NCBI RefSeq assembly: GCF_001824475.1
Contig: NZ_MHXN01000037.1
Coordinates: 1-33,836 of the forward strand
Direction of reading: 5' to 3'
DNA from: Phenylobacterium sp. RIFCSPHIGHO2_01_FULL_69_31
GTDB lineage: Bacteria; Pseudomonadota; Alphaproteobacteria; Caulobacterales; Caulobacteraceae
Length of the DNA stretch: 33,836 bases
Below, in pieces: positions 24,310 to 32,506 of the stretch. Numbering within the stretch: the stretch's first letter is position 1; each line of letters opens with the position of its first letter. The position numbers and the translations under genes were made by a program. The notes under the pieces are model-generated. The model saw nothing but the letters and a program-made list of their open reading frames with translations. It was not told where the DNA came from and ran no database searches.

Positions 24310-24377
24310 CGCTCTACGGCCGGCTACGCCGGCCTCGGCCCGTGGTCACCCTCCACCGCTTCGCAGGGGAGGTAAAA
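24310..24377 (+). repeat. Dispersed intergenic repeat, copy A
   Basis: This 68-base segment matches the reverse complement of 33769-33836 across its length, with about seven substitutions and a one-base indel. It starts CGCTCTACGGCCGGCT, contains a GGCCTCGGCCCG palindrome, and ends with a CCTCC...GGGGAGG hairpin around CCGCTTCGC. It sits in the 251-base gap between the 214-residue protein gene and the isomerase gene. The rest of that gap holds no gene. Confidence 0.8.
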
Positions 24378-24384
24378 GCAGCCT

Positions 24385-24969
24385 CTAGGCCAGGGCTTCC
24401 TCCACCCAGTCCAGGCGGTCCTGGCCGAAGAACATATCGTCGCCGACGAAGAAGGTGGGTGCGCCGAAGGCGCCGCGGGCGACGGCGCGTTCGGTTGTGG
24501 CTTTGAGGCGCGCCTTCGTTCCCTCGTCCTCGATGAGCCCGCGGAACTCCTCGCCGCCGACGCCGGCGCGGGCCAGGACAGGACCCATCTCGGCGGGATC
24601 GCCCAGGTTCTTCGGGTCCTGCCACATGGCGTCGAACACGGCGGTGACATAGGCCATGAACCGCGGGTCGTCCTGCAGCCCCGCCGCCCCGCGCATGAGG
24701 TGCAGGGTGTTGATGGGGAAGAAGGGGTTTCGCGCGAACGGCACGCCGTGGCGCTGTGCGAACCGCGCCAGGTCGACGCTGGTCCAGGCGCCCTTGGCCG
24801 GGATCTCGGCGGGCGAGTGGTTGCCCGTCGCCTTGAACACCCCGCCCAGCAGGAAGGGCTGATAGTCGATGCTCGCCCCCGTCCGCGCAGCGATCTGGGG
24901 CAGGCGCTTGAAGGCGACGTAACTTGCCGGGCTGCCGACGTCGAAGAGGAACTCCACGGTCCTGCCCAT
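24385..24969 (-). CDS. 2-hydroxychromene-2-carboxylate isomerase-like (DsbA-fold) protein
   Basis: The 194-residue product is a GST-kappa/DsbA-like thioredoxin fold with a helical insertion. The opening VEFLFDVGSPASYVAFKRLPQIA carries the active-site Ser in the position where DsbA has Cys. YQPFLLGGVFKATGN and the C-terminal GAFGAPTFFVGDDMFFGQDRLDWVEEAL are family hallmarks. HCCA isomerases are glutathione-dependent enzymes of naphthalene breakdown, but most genomic members act on unknown substrates. The start shares TGATG with the SDR stop, so the two are one operon behind the SDR promoter. Confidence 0.9.
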   Translation of the reverse strand: MGRTVEFLFDVGSPASYVAFKRLPQIAARTGASIDYQPFLLGGVFKATGNHSPAEIPAKGAWTSVDLARFAQRHGVPFARNPFFPINTLHLMRGAAGLQDDPRFMAYVTAVFDAMWQDPKNLGDPAEMGPVLARAGVGGEEFRGLIEDEGTKARLKATTERAVARGAFGAPTFFVGDDMFFGQDRLDWVEEALA

Positions 24970-25691
24970 CAGAAGGCCTCCATCCAGGGGCGCAGATCCA
25001 GCTCGTGGGTCCAGGCGTCGCGCGGCTGGCCGTGGAGCATCCAGTAGGCGTCGGCGATGTGGTCGGGGTTGAGGATGCCGTCCTGCGCCTTCAGGGCGTA
25101 GCGCTCGGGGAAGTTCTCGGCGATCCAGGCGGTGTCGATGGCGCCGTCGATGATGGTGTGGGCCACGTGGACGCCCTTGGGCCCCAGCTCCCGCGCCATG
25201 CTCTGGCTCAGCGCCCGCAGGCCGTGCTTGGCGGACGAGAAGGCCGCGAAGCCGTCACGCCCGCGCACGCTGGCGGTCGCCCCGGTGAAGATGATCGTGC
25301 CCCGCCCCCGCGGCGTCATCCGCTTCGCCGCCTCGCGGCCGGCGAGGAAGCCGGAGAAGCAGGCCATCTCCCAGACCTTGAAGAACACCCGGCTGGTGGT
25401 CTCGGCGATGGGGAAGCGGACGTTCGCCCCGATGTTGAAGACGCAGGCCTCGACGGGCGCGATCTCGGCCTCCACCGCGTCGAACAGGGCGACCATCTGC
25501 TCCTCGTTCCGGGCGTCGACGCCGAACGGATGGGCCCGGCCGCCCTCCGCGCGGATCGCCTCGGCCAGGGGCTGCAGCTGTTCGGCGTTGCGGCGGACGA
25601 TCACCGCCTCGAGGCCCTCGCGGGCGAACCTGCGGGCGATGGCGCCGCCGAGGGCGTCGCCGGCGCCGATGACGATGATCGACCTGCTCAT
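24969..25691 (-). CDS. Short-chain dehydrogenase/reductase, atypical active site
   Basis: The 240-residue Rossmann protein has a variant cofactor motif IGAGDALGGAIA (8-19) and NIG (86-88) in place of NAG. The usual catalytic YxxxK is FSSAK here: Phe151 replaces Tyr, while Lys155 and Ser141 (TGATAS) remain. The C-terminal GPKGVHVAHTIIDGAIDT fits the SDR_c10-like branch, in which the Tyr is often missing. Whether it is a redox enzyme is therefore unclear. It is coupled to the isomerase gene, and its predicted transcript starts at the ATG itself. Any substrate is unknown. Confidence 0.9.
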   Translation of the reverse strand: MSRSIIVIGAGDALGGAIARRFAREGLEAVIVRRNAEQLQPLAEAIRAEGGRAHPFGVDARNEEQMVALFDAVEAEIAPVEACVFNIGANVRFPIAETTSRVFFKVWEMACFSGFLAGREAAKRMTPRGRGTIIFTGATASVRGRDGFAAFSSAKHGLRALSQSMARELGPKGVHVAHTIIDGAIDTAWIAENFPERYALKAQDGILNPDHIADAYWMLHGQPRDAWTHELDLRPWMEAF

Positions 25692-25697
25692 GCCACC

Positions 25698-25726
25698 ATT
25701 AGATGATGATCATCATATTGTGGCAA
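25698..25726 (-). promoter_or_regulatory. Leaderless promoter with palindromic operator for the SDR operon
   Basis: On the minus strand TTGCCA (25726-25721) and TCTAAT (25703-25698) lie exactly 17 bases apart. Six bases later comes the SDR ATG, so transcription should begin at or near the A of ATG. The spacer is filled by the perfect 14-base palindrome ATGATGATCATCAT (25716-25703). TGCCAC/GTGGCA arms flank the whole element at 25691-25696 and 25720-25725. This is the layout of a repressor site occluding RNA polymerase. No regulator gene is adjacent. Confidence 0.65.
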
Positions 25727-25736
25727 GCGCGACCAT

Positions 25737-25767
25737 GAAAAAGGCCCCGCAGAATGTCTGCGGGGCC
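25737..25767 (-). terminator. Intrinsic terminator of clpX
   Basis: On the minus strand GGCCCCGCAGA, loop CAT and TCTGCGGGGCC form a perfect 11-bp stem followed by TTTTT (25742-25738). It lies 26 bases after the clpX stop. It ends clpX transcription before the SDR promoter begins. Confidence 0.93.
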
Positions 25768-25792
25768 CTTCAGATGGCTTGACCGGAAAGGC

Positions 25793-27055
25793 TTAAGCCG
25801 CGCCGCCCTTGTCGCGGCGTTCGGCGTAAATGATCAGCGGCTGCGCCCGGCCTTCGATGACCTCGGCGTTGACCACCACCTCTTCGACCCCGTCGTAGGT
25901 GGGCAGCTCGTACATCGTGTCGAGCAGCACGCCTTCCAGGATCGAGCGCAGGCCGCGCGCGCCGGTCTTCCGTTGGATGGCCTTGCGGGCCACGGCGTTC
26001 AGCGCATCGTCGGTGAAGGTCAGGCCCACGTTCTCCATCTCGAAGAGGCGGACGTACTGCTTCACGAAGGCGTTCTTGGGCTCGGTGAGGATCTTCACCA
26101 GGGCCTTCTCGTCCAGGTCGTCGAGCGTGGCGATCACCGGCAGGCGGCCGATGAACTCCGGGATCAGGCCGAAGCGCAGCAGGTCGTCCGGCTCCACCTG
26201 GCGGAAGATCTCGCCGGTGCGGCGCGCGTCGGGATCCGAGACCTTGGCCCCGAAGCCCACCGACGTGCCCTGGCCGCGCGCGGAGATGATCTTCTCCAGG
26301 CCCGCGAAGGCGCCGCCGCAGATGAACAGGATGTTGGTGGTGTCGACCTGCAGGAACTCCTGCTGGGGATGCTTGCGCCCGCCCTGCGGCGGCACGGAGG
26401 CGACGGTGCCTTCCATGATCTTCAGCAGGGCCTGCTGGACGCCCTCGCCCGACACGTCGCGGGTGATCGAGGGGTTGTCCGACTTGCGGCTGATCTTGTC
26501 GACCTCGTCGATGTAGACGATGCCGCGCTGCGCCCGTTCGACGTTGTAGTCGGCGGCCTGGAGCAGCTTCAGGATGATGTTCTCGACGTCCTCGCCCACA
26601 TAACCGGCTTCGGTGAGCGTCGTCGCGTCGGCGACCGTGAACGGCACGTCGATGATTCGGGCCAGGGTCTGGGCCAGCAGGGTCTTGCCGGTGCCGGTCG
26701 GCCCGATCAGCAGGATGTTGGCCTTGCCCAGCTCGACGTCGTTGTTCTTCGTCGCGTGGTTCAGCCGCTTGTAGTGGTTGTGGACCGCGACCGAGAGCAC
26801 CTTCTTGGCGTGGTCCTGGCCGATCACGTAATCGTCGAGGACTTCACGGATCTCCTTGGGAGTCGGCACGCCGTCCTTGGACTTCACGAAGGAGATCTTG
26901 TGCTCTTCGCGAATGATATCCATGCACAGTTCGACGCATTCATCACAGATGAACACGGTCGGGCCCGCAATCAACTTGCGGACTTCATGCTGGCTCTTGC
27001 CGCAGAAAGAGCAATACAGAGTGCTCTTCGAGTCTCCGCTGGCAGCCTTGGTCAT
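25793..27055 (-). CDS. clpX: ATP-dependent Clp protease ATP-binding subunit ClpX
   Basis: The 420-residue AAA+ unfoldase feeds substrates to ClpP. The N-terminal zinc-binding domain has Cys15, Cys18, Cys37 and Cys40 (CSFC, CDEC). Walker A is GPTGTGKT, Walker B is [10 protein letters not shown], and the pore loop GYVGED follows TLTEA. The C-terminal half has the sensor-2 region GARGLRS. In Caulobacter ClpXP drives the cell cycle by degrading CtrA. Here clpX is not adjacent to clpP: the cicA pair on the opposite strand separates them, as in Caulobacter. The ATG is at 27055. Confidence 0.98.
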   Translation of the reverse strand: MTKAASGDSKSTLYCSFCGKSQHEVRKLIAGPTVFICDECVELCMDIIREEHKISFVKSKDGVPTPKEIREVLDDYVIGQDHAKKVLSVAVHNHYKRLNHATKNNDVELGKANILLIGPTGTGKTLLAQTLARIIDVPFTVADATTLTEAGYVGEDVENIILKLLQAADYNVERAQRGIVYIDEVDKISRKSDNPSITRDVSGEGVQQALLKIMEGTVASVPPQGGRKHPQQEFLQVDTTNILFICGGAFAGLEKIISARGQGTSVGFGAKVSDPDARRTGEIFRQVEPDDLLRFGLIPEFIGRLPVIATLDDLDEKALVKILTEPKNAFVKQYVRLFEMENVGLTFTDDALNAVARKAIQRKTGARGLRSILEGVLLDTMYELPTYDGVEEVVVNAEVIEGRAQPLIIYAERRDKGGAA

Positions 27056-27161
27056 GGTCTCATCTCACTCTCTCGACGAGGCCGGCCGGTGGACTGGTTC
27101 GGCCTCGCCCCGGGCGTTGCGCCCTAGCCTTGCAGGATACGCGCCGCGGGTTGTCCAAGTC

Positions 27162-27190
27162 TTGACATTCCCTGATCCGCGCCGGGATCA
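27162..27190 (+). promoter_or_regulatory. Candidate promoter for cicA
   Basis: A perfect TTGACA (27162-27167) is followed after 17 bases by GGATCA (27185-27190), a weak -10. It lies about 87 bases before the chosen cicA ATG in the divergent clpX/cicA gap. Confidence 0.4.
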
Positions 27191-27276
27191 CAAGCCTTCG
27201 CTCAACAGAGCGACAATGTGTGGCGCGAAGCCCCGACCTTGGGCGGCTCGCCTTACCAAATGGGAAACGCGCCGAA

Positions 27277-27906
27277 ATGGCACAAGAGCGTGAAGCCGAT
27301 GGACCGGTCCCGCCGGTGGTGGCCTTCGATTTCGACGGCACCCTGACGGTGAAGGACAGCTACACGGCCTTTCTGAAGTGGCGCACGCCGAAGGGCGCGT
27401 GGATCCTGGGCGGCCTGAAGCTGGTCCCGGCCGCCCTCGCCTATCTGGTCCACCGCGATCGGGGCCGCATCAAGGCGGCGGCGACGAAGGTCTATCTGGC
27501 GGGCGTCGGCCGGGAGCGGCTGGAGGCGGATGCCCGGGAATTCGCCGCCCTGCACTCGCGCAGCCTCCTGCGGCCCGACGCGGTGATCGCCTGGAAGCGC
27601 TGGCGCAAGGAGCGGGTGCGGCTGGTGATCGTCACCGCCTCGCCGGACATCGTCGTGGCCCCGTTCGCCCGCGGCCTGGGCGCGGACGATCTCCTGGGCA
27701 CGCCGCTGCATTTCGACGAGCGCGGCCGGGTGAGCGGGGCGTTCGCCTCGCCGAATTGCCGGGGGCCGGAGAAGGTCGAGCGGCTGCGCGCGGCGTTCGG
27801 GCCGGACCTGCGGGTCCGCGCCGCCTATGGCGACACCAGCGGCGACACCGAGATGCTGGCGATCGCCGAAGAGCCGTATTTCCGCGTGTTCGCGGGCAAG
27901 CCGTGA
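27277..27906 (+). CDS. cicA: HAD-IB family phosphatase, CicA homologue
   Basis: From this ATG the product is 209 residues. HAD motif I is FDFDGTLT, with Asp18 as nucleophile and Asp20 as acid/base. Motif II is VTAS, the motif III lysine is in RGPEKVERL, and motif IV is GDTSGDTEML. A helical cap follows motif I (SYTAFLKWRTPKGAWILGGLKLVPAALAYL), which has a hydrophobic, possibly membrane-touching face. The position between clpX and clpP matches cicA of C. crescentus, whose dosage affects growth and cell shape. A GTG at 27220 would extend it by 19 residues without homology. It overlaps the next gene by GTGA. Confidence 0.85.
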   Translation: MAQEREADGPVPPVVAFDFDGTLTVKDSYTAFLKWRTPKGAWILGGLKLVPAALAYLVHRDRGRIKAAATKVYLAGVGRERLEADAREFAALHSRSLLRPDAVIAWKRWRKERVRLVIVTASPDIVVAPFARGLGADDLLGTPLHFDERGRVSGAFASPNCRGPEKVERLRAAFGPDLRVRAAYGDTSGDTEMLAIAEEPYFRVFAGKP

Positions 27907-28157
27907 GGCACGCTTCGCCGACGACCCTGGACGCGCTGGAGCCGCTGCTGGCCGAACTTCGCACCCTGCCGGAGTTGGTGGAGCGTTCGCGCGGCGTCTT
28001 CTACCGCAAGGGCCGGGCGTTCCTGCATTTCCACGAGGACCCGAAGGGCCTGTTCGCGGACGTGCGCGACGCGACCGGCGCCGATTTCGAGCGGATCGAC
28101 GTCACCGACGAGCCGGGACGCCGCCGCCTGGTCGAGAGCGCGAAGGCGCGTCTCTAG
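27903..28157 (+). CDS. Conserved small protein coupled to cicA
   Basis: The 84-residue protein has no recognised name. It shows a predicted helix ([17 protein letters not shown]), then [26 protein letters not shown], then [23 protein letters not shown]. The central [15 protein letters not shown] pattern recalls small proteins I have seen in actinobacteria and other proteobacteria, so it is probably an ancient small family. No signal or membrane segment is seen. GTG at 27903 overlaps the cicA TGA, so the two are translated together and may work together. Its TAG shares the CTAG tetranucleotide with the convergent clpP stop. Confidence 0.75.
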   Translation: MRHASPTTLDALEPLLAELRTLPELVERSRGVFYRKGRAFLHFHEDPKGLFADVRDATGADFERIDVTDEPGRRRLVESAKARL

Positions 28158-28777
28158 GCGTCGTCCTCGCCGTCGCGCTTTTCCCACACGTGGTCGACCA
28201 GGCCCCAGTCCTTGGCCTCCTGGGCGGTCATGAAGTGGTCGCGGTCGAGGGTTTCCTCGACCACCTCGATCGGCTGGCCGGTGTGCTTGGCGTAGATCTC
28301 GTTCAGCCGGCGCTTGGTCTTCAGGATGTCCTCGGCGTGGCGGCGGATGTCCTGCGCCTTGCCCGAGTAGCCGCCCGACGGCTGGTGAACCATGATCCGG
28401 CTGTTCGGCAGAGCGATGCGCTGGCCCTTCTCGCCGGCCATCAGCAGGAACGAGCCCATGGACGCGGCCATGCCCAGGCACAGCGTGATCACCGGGCTCT
28501 TGATGTATTGCATGGTGTCGTAGATCGCGAGGCCGGACGTCACCACTCCGCCCGGGGAGTTGATGTACATCTGGATCTCCTTCTTCGGGTTCTCGGCCTC
28601 GAGATGGAGGAGCTGCGCGCAGATCAGGCTGGCCATGCCGTCCTCGACCGGGCCCGCCAGGAAGATGATCCGGTCCTTCAGCAGACGGGAGAAGATGTCG
28701 TAGGCGCGCTCGCCACGGCTCGTCTGCTCGACGACCATCGGCACGAGGCCTAGGGCGGTGGTCACGGGATCGCGCAT
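28154..28777 (-). CDS. clpP: ATP-dependent Clp protease proteolytic subunit ClpP
   Basis: The 207-residue serine protease forms the tetradecameric chamber used by ClpX and ClpA. The catalytic triad is Ser106 (GMAASMGS), His131 (IMVHQPSGG) and Asp180 (LDRDHFM), with the same spacings as in E. coli. The N-terminal propeptide is short (before about Leu11). AGAAGGA precedes the ATG by about 7 bases. The stop overlaps the stop of the convergent small gene by four bases with no terminator between. A CTTG with a CGATAT box 19 bases on lies upstream but is a poor promoter match. Confidence 0.98.
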   Translation of the reverse strand: MRDPVTTALGLVPMVVEQTSRGERAYDIFSRLLKDRIIFLAGPVEDGMASLICAQLLHLEAENPKKEIQMYINSPGGVVTSGLAIYDTMQYIKSPVITLCLGMAASMGSFLLMAGEKGQRIALPNSRIMVHQPSGGYSGKAQDIRRHAEDILKTKRRLNEIYAKHTGQPIEVVEETLDRDHFMTAQEAKDWGLVDHVWEKRDGEDDA

Positions 28778-28866
28778 GGGAAGTCCTTCTTGGATATCGT
28801 GGCGGGCGGCGAACGTCCGCGCTTGTCTCCGATATCGCGTGCCCCGCGCCCGTGCGCAAGGCGGCA

Positions 28867-28892
28867 GGACGGCGGCATGAGCGCCGCCGTCC
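28867..28892 (-). terminator. Hairpin downstream of the nuclease gene
   Basis: GGACGGCGGC and GCCGCCGTCC form a perfect 10-bp stem with a 6-base loop, 12 bases after the nuclease stop and upstream of clpP. There is no U-tract, so it may be a weak or Rho-assisted terminator. Confidence 0.5.
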
Positions 28893-28904
28893 CCTTCGCC
28901 CGGG

Positions 28905-31900
28905 TCAGACGAACAGGAAGTCGCCCGCGTTGAGGCTGGCCAGCGTCACGTTCTGCAGCGTGATCGTATTGGCGGCGTTCAGGGTAATCACGACGTCGGC
29001 GCCGACCTGCGACGACGCGGCCTGGACCGCGCCGAAGCTGGCGAACTGCGCCGCGTCCAGCTGGACCACGTCGTTGGACTGGAAGTCCGACACCACGTCG
29101 TTCCCGAAGGTCCCGCTGAACACGAAGCGATCGGCCCCGGCGCCGCCGGTGAGGGTGTCGTTGCCGAGGCCGCCGTTCAGCGTGTCCGCGCCCACATTGC
29201 TCACGAGGCGGTCGTTCCCGCCCAGGCCGTTCAGGACGTCCTCCAGCGGCGAGCCGTTCAGCGTGTCGGCGCCCGCCGTGCCGTTGCGGACCGGGGCGTC
29301 GGCGACGCCCTTGACCGTGACGCTGACCGTGCCGGTGCTGACCGCGCCATGGGCGTCCTGGACCTGGTAGGTGATCGTGTCCACCGCCTGCTGCGGCTGC
29401 TTCAGGGCGTCGATCGCATCGCTGTTGGCCGAATAGACCACCTTGCCGTTCACGATGCTGACCTGGCCCCCCAGGGCGCCGCCCGTGACCGAGATGAGGG
29501 TCTTGGTGTCGCCGGTGTTGGCGTCCGTGTCGTTGGCCAGGACGTCGATGGTGACGTTCTGATTCTCGGCCACCGTCGCCACGTCGGCCACAGCCACGGG
29601 CTTGGCGTTCACGTACATTCGCGCCACGACCGCGTCATGGTCGGTGGCCCGGCCCGAGCTGGCCGGCTGGCCGGCGTTCATGTGGACGATGTCGAACTGC
29701 GCGCCGCTGGCCAGATCGTTGGACGCCAGCAGGTGGTCGATCTGCTGGGAGTTGCCGTCGAACACGTAGGTGTAGCGCTCGGCCGGGGCCAGCAGGTCGC
29801 TGAGGTTGGTCATGGCCCCGCCGCTCGTGAGCTGGGTCAGGCTGGTCTCGAACTGGAAGGCGTTGAAATCGCCCATGACCACGACCTTCGCCGAGGGGTC
29901 GGCGGCCACCATGTCCTCGACCAGGTCCTTGATCGGCGCGGTCTGGTCGATGCGGCGGCCTTCGCCCGCGTTGTCCGGCGGCTGGTGGTCGCCGAACAGC
30001 TCCTCCGAGCCGATGCGCGAGGTGTTATGGACGTCCACGACGGTGATGGTCTCGCCATTGAACGTGAACTCGGCCACCAGCGGCTTGCGGCTGTTGGCGT
30101 AGGCGTCGCCGTTCGCCGGGTCGTTGTCGTTGAGGAGATAGGCCGAGCCGGCCACGTACTGCACGCGCTCGGGGTTGTAGAGGTAGCCCTGGCGGATGTT
30201 GCCGCCGCCCTCGCCGCCCACCGGGCCAGTGGGGATCACCTCCACATAGACGTAGGTGGGGCCGCCTGCGGCCTTGATCGCGGCGATCAGCTTGTCGGCC
30301 GTCGCCTGGCCGCTGAGGTCGCCGCCCGTGCCGGCGCCGTCGGCGTCCTGCATCTCTTCCAGGCCGATGATGTCCGGCCCGCCGAGGTTCTGGGCGATGT
30401 CCTGGCCCAGCCGGTCGAACTTGGCCTGTGGGTCCGTGGGGTCGAGGTTCTCGACGTTGTAGGCGGCGATGGTGACGTGGTTGGCGTCGCCGTCGAGCGT
30501 GGTCGTCTCTCGCGGCAGGGCGCTGCCCGCGCCCGTGGCGCCGATCGAGGTGGGCAGCACCTCATAGTTACCGCCGAAGTAGTGCATGATCCCGGTGACG
30601 TCGCCGAGATCGCCGCCGGTCACCGCGTCGGGCTTGGCGCCGGCGCCCGCCACACCCGAGTCGTAGAAGATCTGCACCCGCTCGGGGTTGAAGTCGTCGG
30701 CCGCGATGGTCACGCCGCCCCGTCCGTTCAGGCCGGTGGCGCCGACGCCGCCGTCGGCCACGACCCAGGTGGAGTTCCCGTCGCTGGTCGCGACCGCCGT
30801 CGCATCGGGGATCGTGACCCGCATGCCTTCCAGCGTCTCGTAGAAGTCGAGGCCGTCGGTGGCCGGATCGAACGTCGTATTGTTGTCGTCGTCGATGACC
30901 TGTGTCGGGGCCGGGCGACCGCCAGCGCCGAGCACCACGGCCGCCGGCAGCGCGGAGAGCGCGCCGCCGTTCAGCACGGTGATGATCGGGCTGTCGATCT
31001 CGGTGATCGGCAGGTTGTTCGGATCGCTGCCCTCGAACTCGTTGACGTCGCCCTCGACGCGGACGGTCTGGCCCACGGTCACGGTCGGCGTGGCGCCCGT
31101 GTAGACGAAGACGGCGTCGGAGGTGGCATTGTCGCCGTCGCCTGTCGGATCCTGGATCCAGAAGCCGCGGGCGCCCGTGGTGTCCACCGCCGTGACGATG
31201 CCTTCGGTCACCACGTGGGAGCCGGCGTAGGGCGAGAGGTGGCCGGCGCCCTGGATCTGATAGATCTTGAGGTTGAGAAAATCGTCGTTCTGGATCGTGC
31301 CGGTCGCCGTGGCCGTGGTGACCACGACCGAGCCGCTGGTCACCTGCAGGTTGGAGAGATTGACGCTGAACGTCTCGTCCGGCTCCGGCGTCGTGTCGCC
31401 GTTGATCACCACCGAAACCGTCTGGCTGGCCGGTCCGCCGGCCGTGAACGTCAGCGTCCCGGTGTTCGCCAGATAGTCGCCGCCGGCGCTCGCCGTGCCG
31501 CCGCCGGTGGCGTAGTCGATGCTGAAGTCCGCCGCCGCGCCGGCGCGGGTGACGGTGAAGGTGAGCACCTTCGTCCCGTCATCGCCTTCGACGATCGACT
31601 GCCCGGAAATCGCGACCGTGGATCCGGTCTGCGGCTGGCTGGTGACGCTGATGTTGTCGACACCGATCCATTCGTCGTTGCCGGGCGCATTGGTGGTCAT
31701 GAACCGTAGCTGGATCTGGCCCTGCCCGTTCAGCGCCTCGGGCAAGGTGAGGTCGAGGTGGGTTACCAGGGTCGCGCCCGGCGCGCTGGCGTCGGCGATG
31801 TAGGCGCCGTCCAGGTTCACCCAGGTCCCCGAATCGCCGACGCGATACTGGATGTTGAACTGCTGGTTGGTGTCGTCCGCCGAGCCGTCGATGTCGCGGA

Positions 31901-32255
31901 CGTCGAGGCTGAGGTGCAGGTCCTGACGGCCCGTCGCGTCGAGGTGAAGCACGAAGTACGGAACGTCGGCCGTGCCGGAGCCGGTCAGGGCGATGGTCGG
32001 ATCGGCGATCGCGAACTCGGTGACGCCACCCGTGGAGAAGGTGTTCGGGTTCGTCTGGTTGACGTTCACGTCGATGACGTCGGACGTGCCGGTGATCGTG
32101 GTGGGATTGGCGCCGGTGAGGCCGGTGAGTCCGTCGCCGCGGTAGCCCACGATGCTGGGAACCCCGCTCCAGTCGTCACTCGTCGTGAGCTGGCCGGCGT
32201 TCGACCAGTCCTGGAAATAGTTTGCGGACGCGAGATTGAAGTAAGCCGTCGTCAT
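28905..32255 (-). CDS. ExeM/NucH-type extracellular endonuclease with RTX repeats
   Basis: The product is 1116 residues with no signal peptide. Domains in order: an N-terminal beta-rich module (about 1-205), Calx-beta (about 213-325), an OB-fold-like nucleic-acid binding module (about 330-430), an endonuclease/exonuclease/phosphatase domain (about 590-885), a cadherin-like module (about 890-985) and RTX calcium repeats (about 990-1045). Nuclease motifs are [33 protein letters not shown] and TDHDAVV. RTX repeats and no N-terminal signal indicate type I secretion, with a C-terminal signal ending FLFV. It probably degrades extracellular DNA, as ExeM does in biofilms. The frame opens at TTG 32267, but GGGGG sits 5 bases before the ATG at 32255. 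No type I secretion genes are nearby. Confidence 0.9.
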   Translation of the reverse strand: MTTAYFNLASANYFQDWSNAGQLTTSDDWSGVPSIVGYRGDGLTGLTGANPTTITGTSDVIDVNVNQTNPNTFSTGGVTEFAIADPTIALTGSGTADVPYFVLHLDATGRQDLHLSLDVRDIDGSADDTNQQFNIQYRVGDSGTWVNLDGAYIADASAPGATLVTHLDLTLPEALNGQGQIQLRFMTTNAPGNDEWIGVDNISVTSQPQTGSTVAISGQSIVEGDDGTKVLTFTVTRAGAAADFSIDYATGGGTASAGGDYLANTGTLTFTAGGPASQTVSVVINGDTTPEPDETFSVNLSNLQVTSGSVVVTTATATGTIQNDDFLNLKIYQIQGAGHLSPYAGSHVVTEGIVTAVDTTGARGFWIQDPTGDGDNATSDAVFVYTGATPTVTVGQTVRVEGDVNEFEGSDPNNLPITEIDSPIITVLNGGALSALPAAVVLGAGGRPAPTQVIDDDNNTTFDPATDGLDFYETLEGMRVTIPDATAVATSDGNSTWVVADGGVGATGLNGRGGVTIAADDFNPERVQIFYDSGVAGAGAKPDAVTGGDLGDVTGIMHYFGGNYEVLPTSIGATGAGSALPRETTTLDGDANHVTIAAYNVENLDPTDPQAKFDRLGQDIAQNLGGPDIIGLEEMQDADGAGTGGDLSGQATADKLIAAIKAAGGPTYVYVEVIPTGPVGGEGGGNIRQGYLYNPERVQYVAGSAYLLNDNDPANGDAYANSRKPLVAEFTFNGETITVVDVHNTSRIGSEELFGDHQPPDNAGEGRRIDQTAPIKDLVEDMVAADPSAKVVVMGDFNAFQFETSLTQLTSGGAMTNLSDLLAPAERYTYVFDGNSQQIDHLLASNDLASGAQFDIVHMNAGQPASSGRATDHDAVVARMYVNAKPVAVADVATVAENQNVTIDVLANDTDANTGDTKTLISVTGGALGGQVSIVNGKVVYSANSDAIDALKQPQQAVDTITYQVQDAHGAVSTGTVSVTVKGVADAPVRNGTAGADTLNGSPLEDVLNGLGGNDRLVSNVGADTLNGGLGNDTLTGGAGADRFVFSGTFGNDVVSDFQSNDVVQLDAAQFASFGAVQAASSQVGADVVITLNAANTITLQNVTLASLNAGDFLFV

Positions 32256-32506
32256 CGAAGCCCCCAAAAGACAGACACTTATCGACCCCTCCCCAGAGGC
32301 CGGCCGACCATCCCATCTTGGTTAACGGAGGTCCGCAAGCGCCCGCGCGAATTCACCCACAGCCTGTGCGGTTTTCGAGCGGCGGCGCCCGCGCGACTGG
32401 TCGCGTTGCCCGGGATATCGGCGATGGCATAGCCGTCGGCCGTGACAGCGCTGCGACGGTCTGCTCAATCTGCGCCACCAGTTCGGCGAGTTCAGGGGGA
32501 AGTTTG

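Noticed and set aside
28778..28866. Heat-shock-like promoter for clpP (CTTG with a CGATAT box)
   Set aside because: The spacer is 19 bases and the -10 box does not fit the RpoH pattern well.
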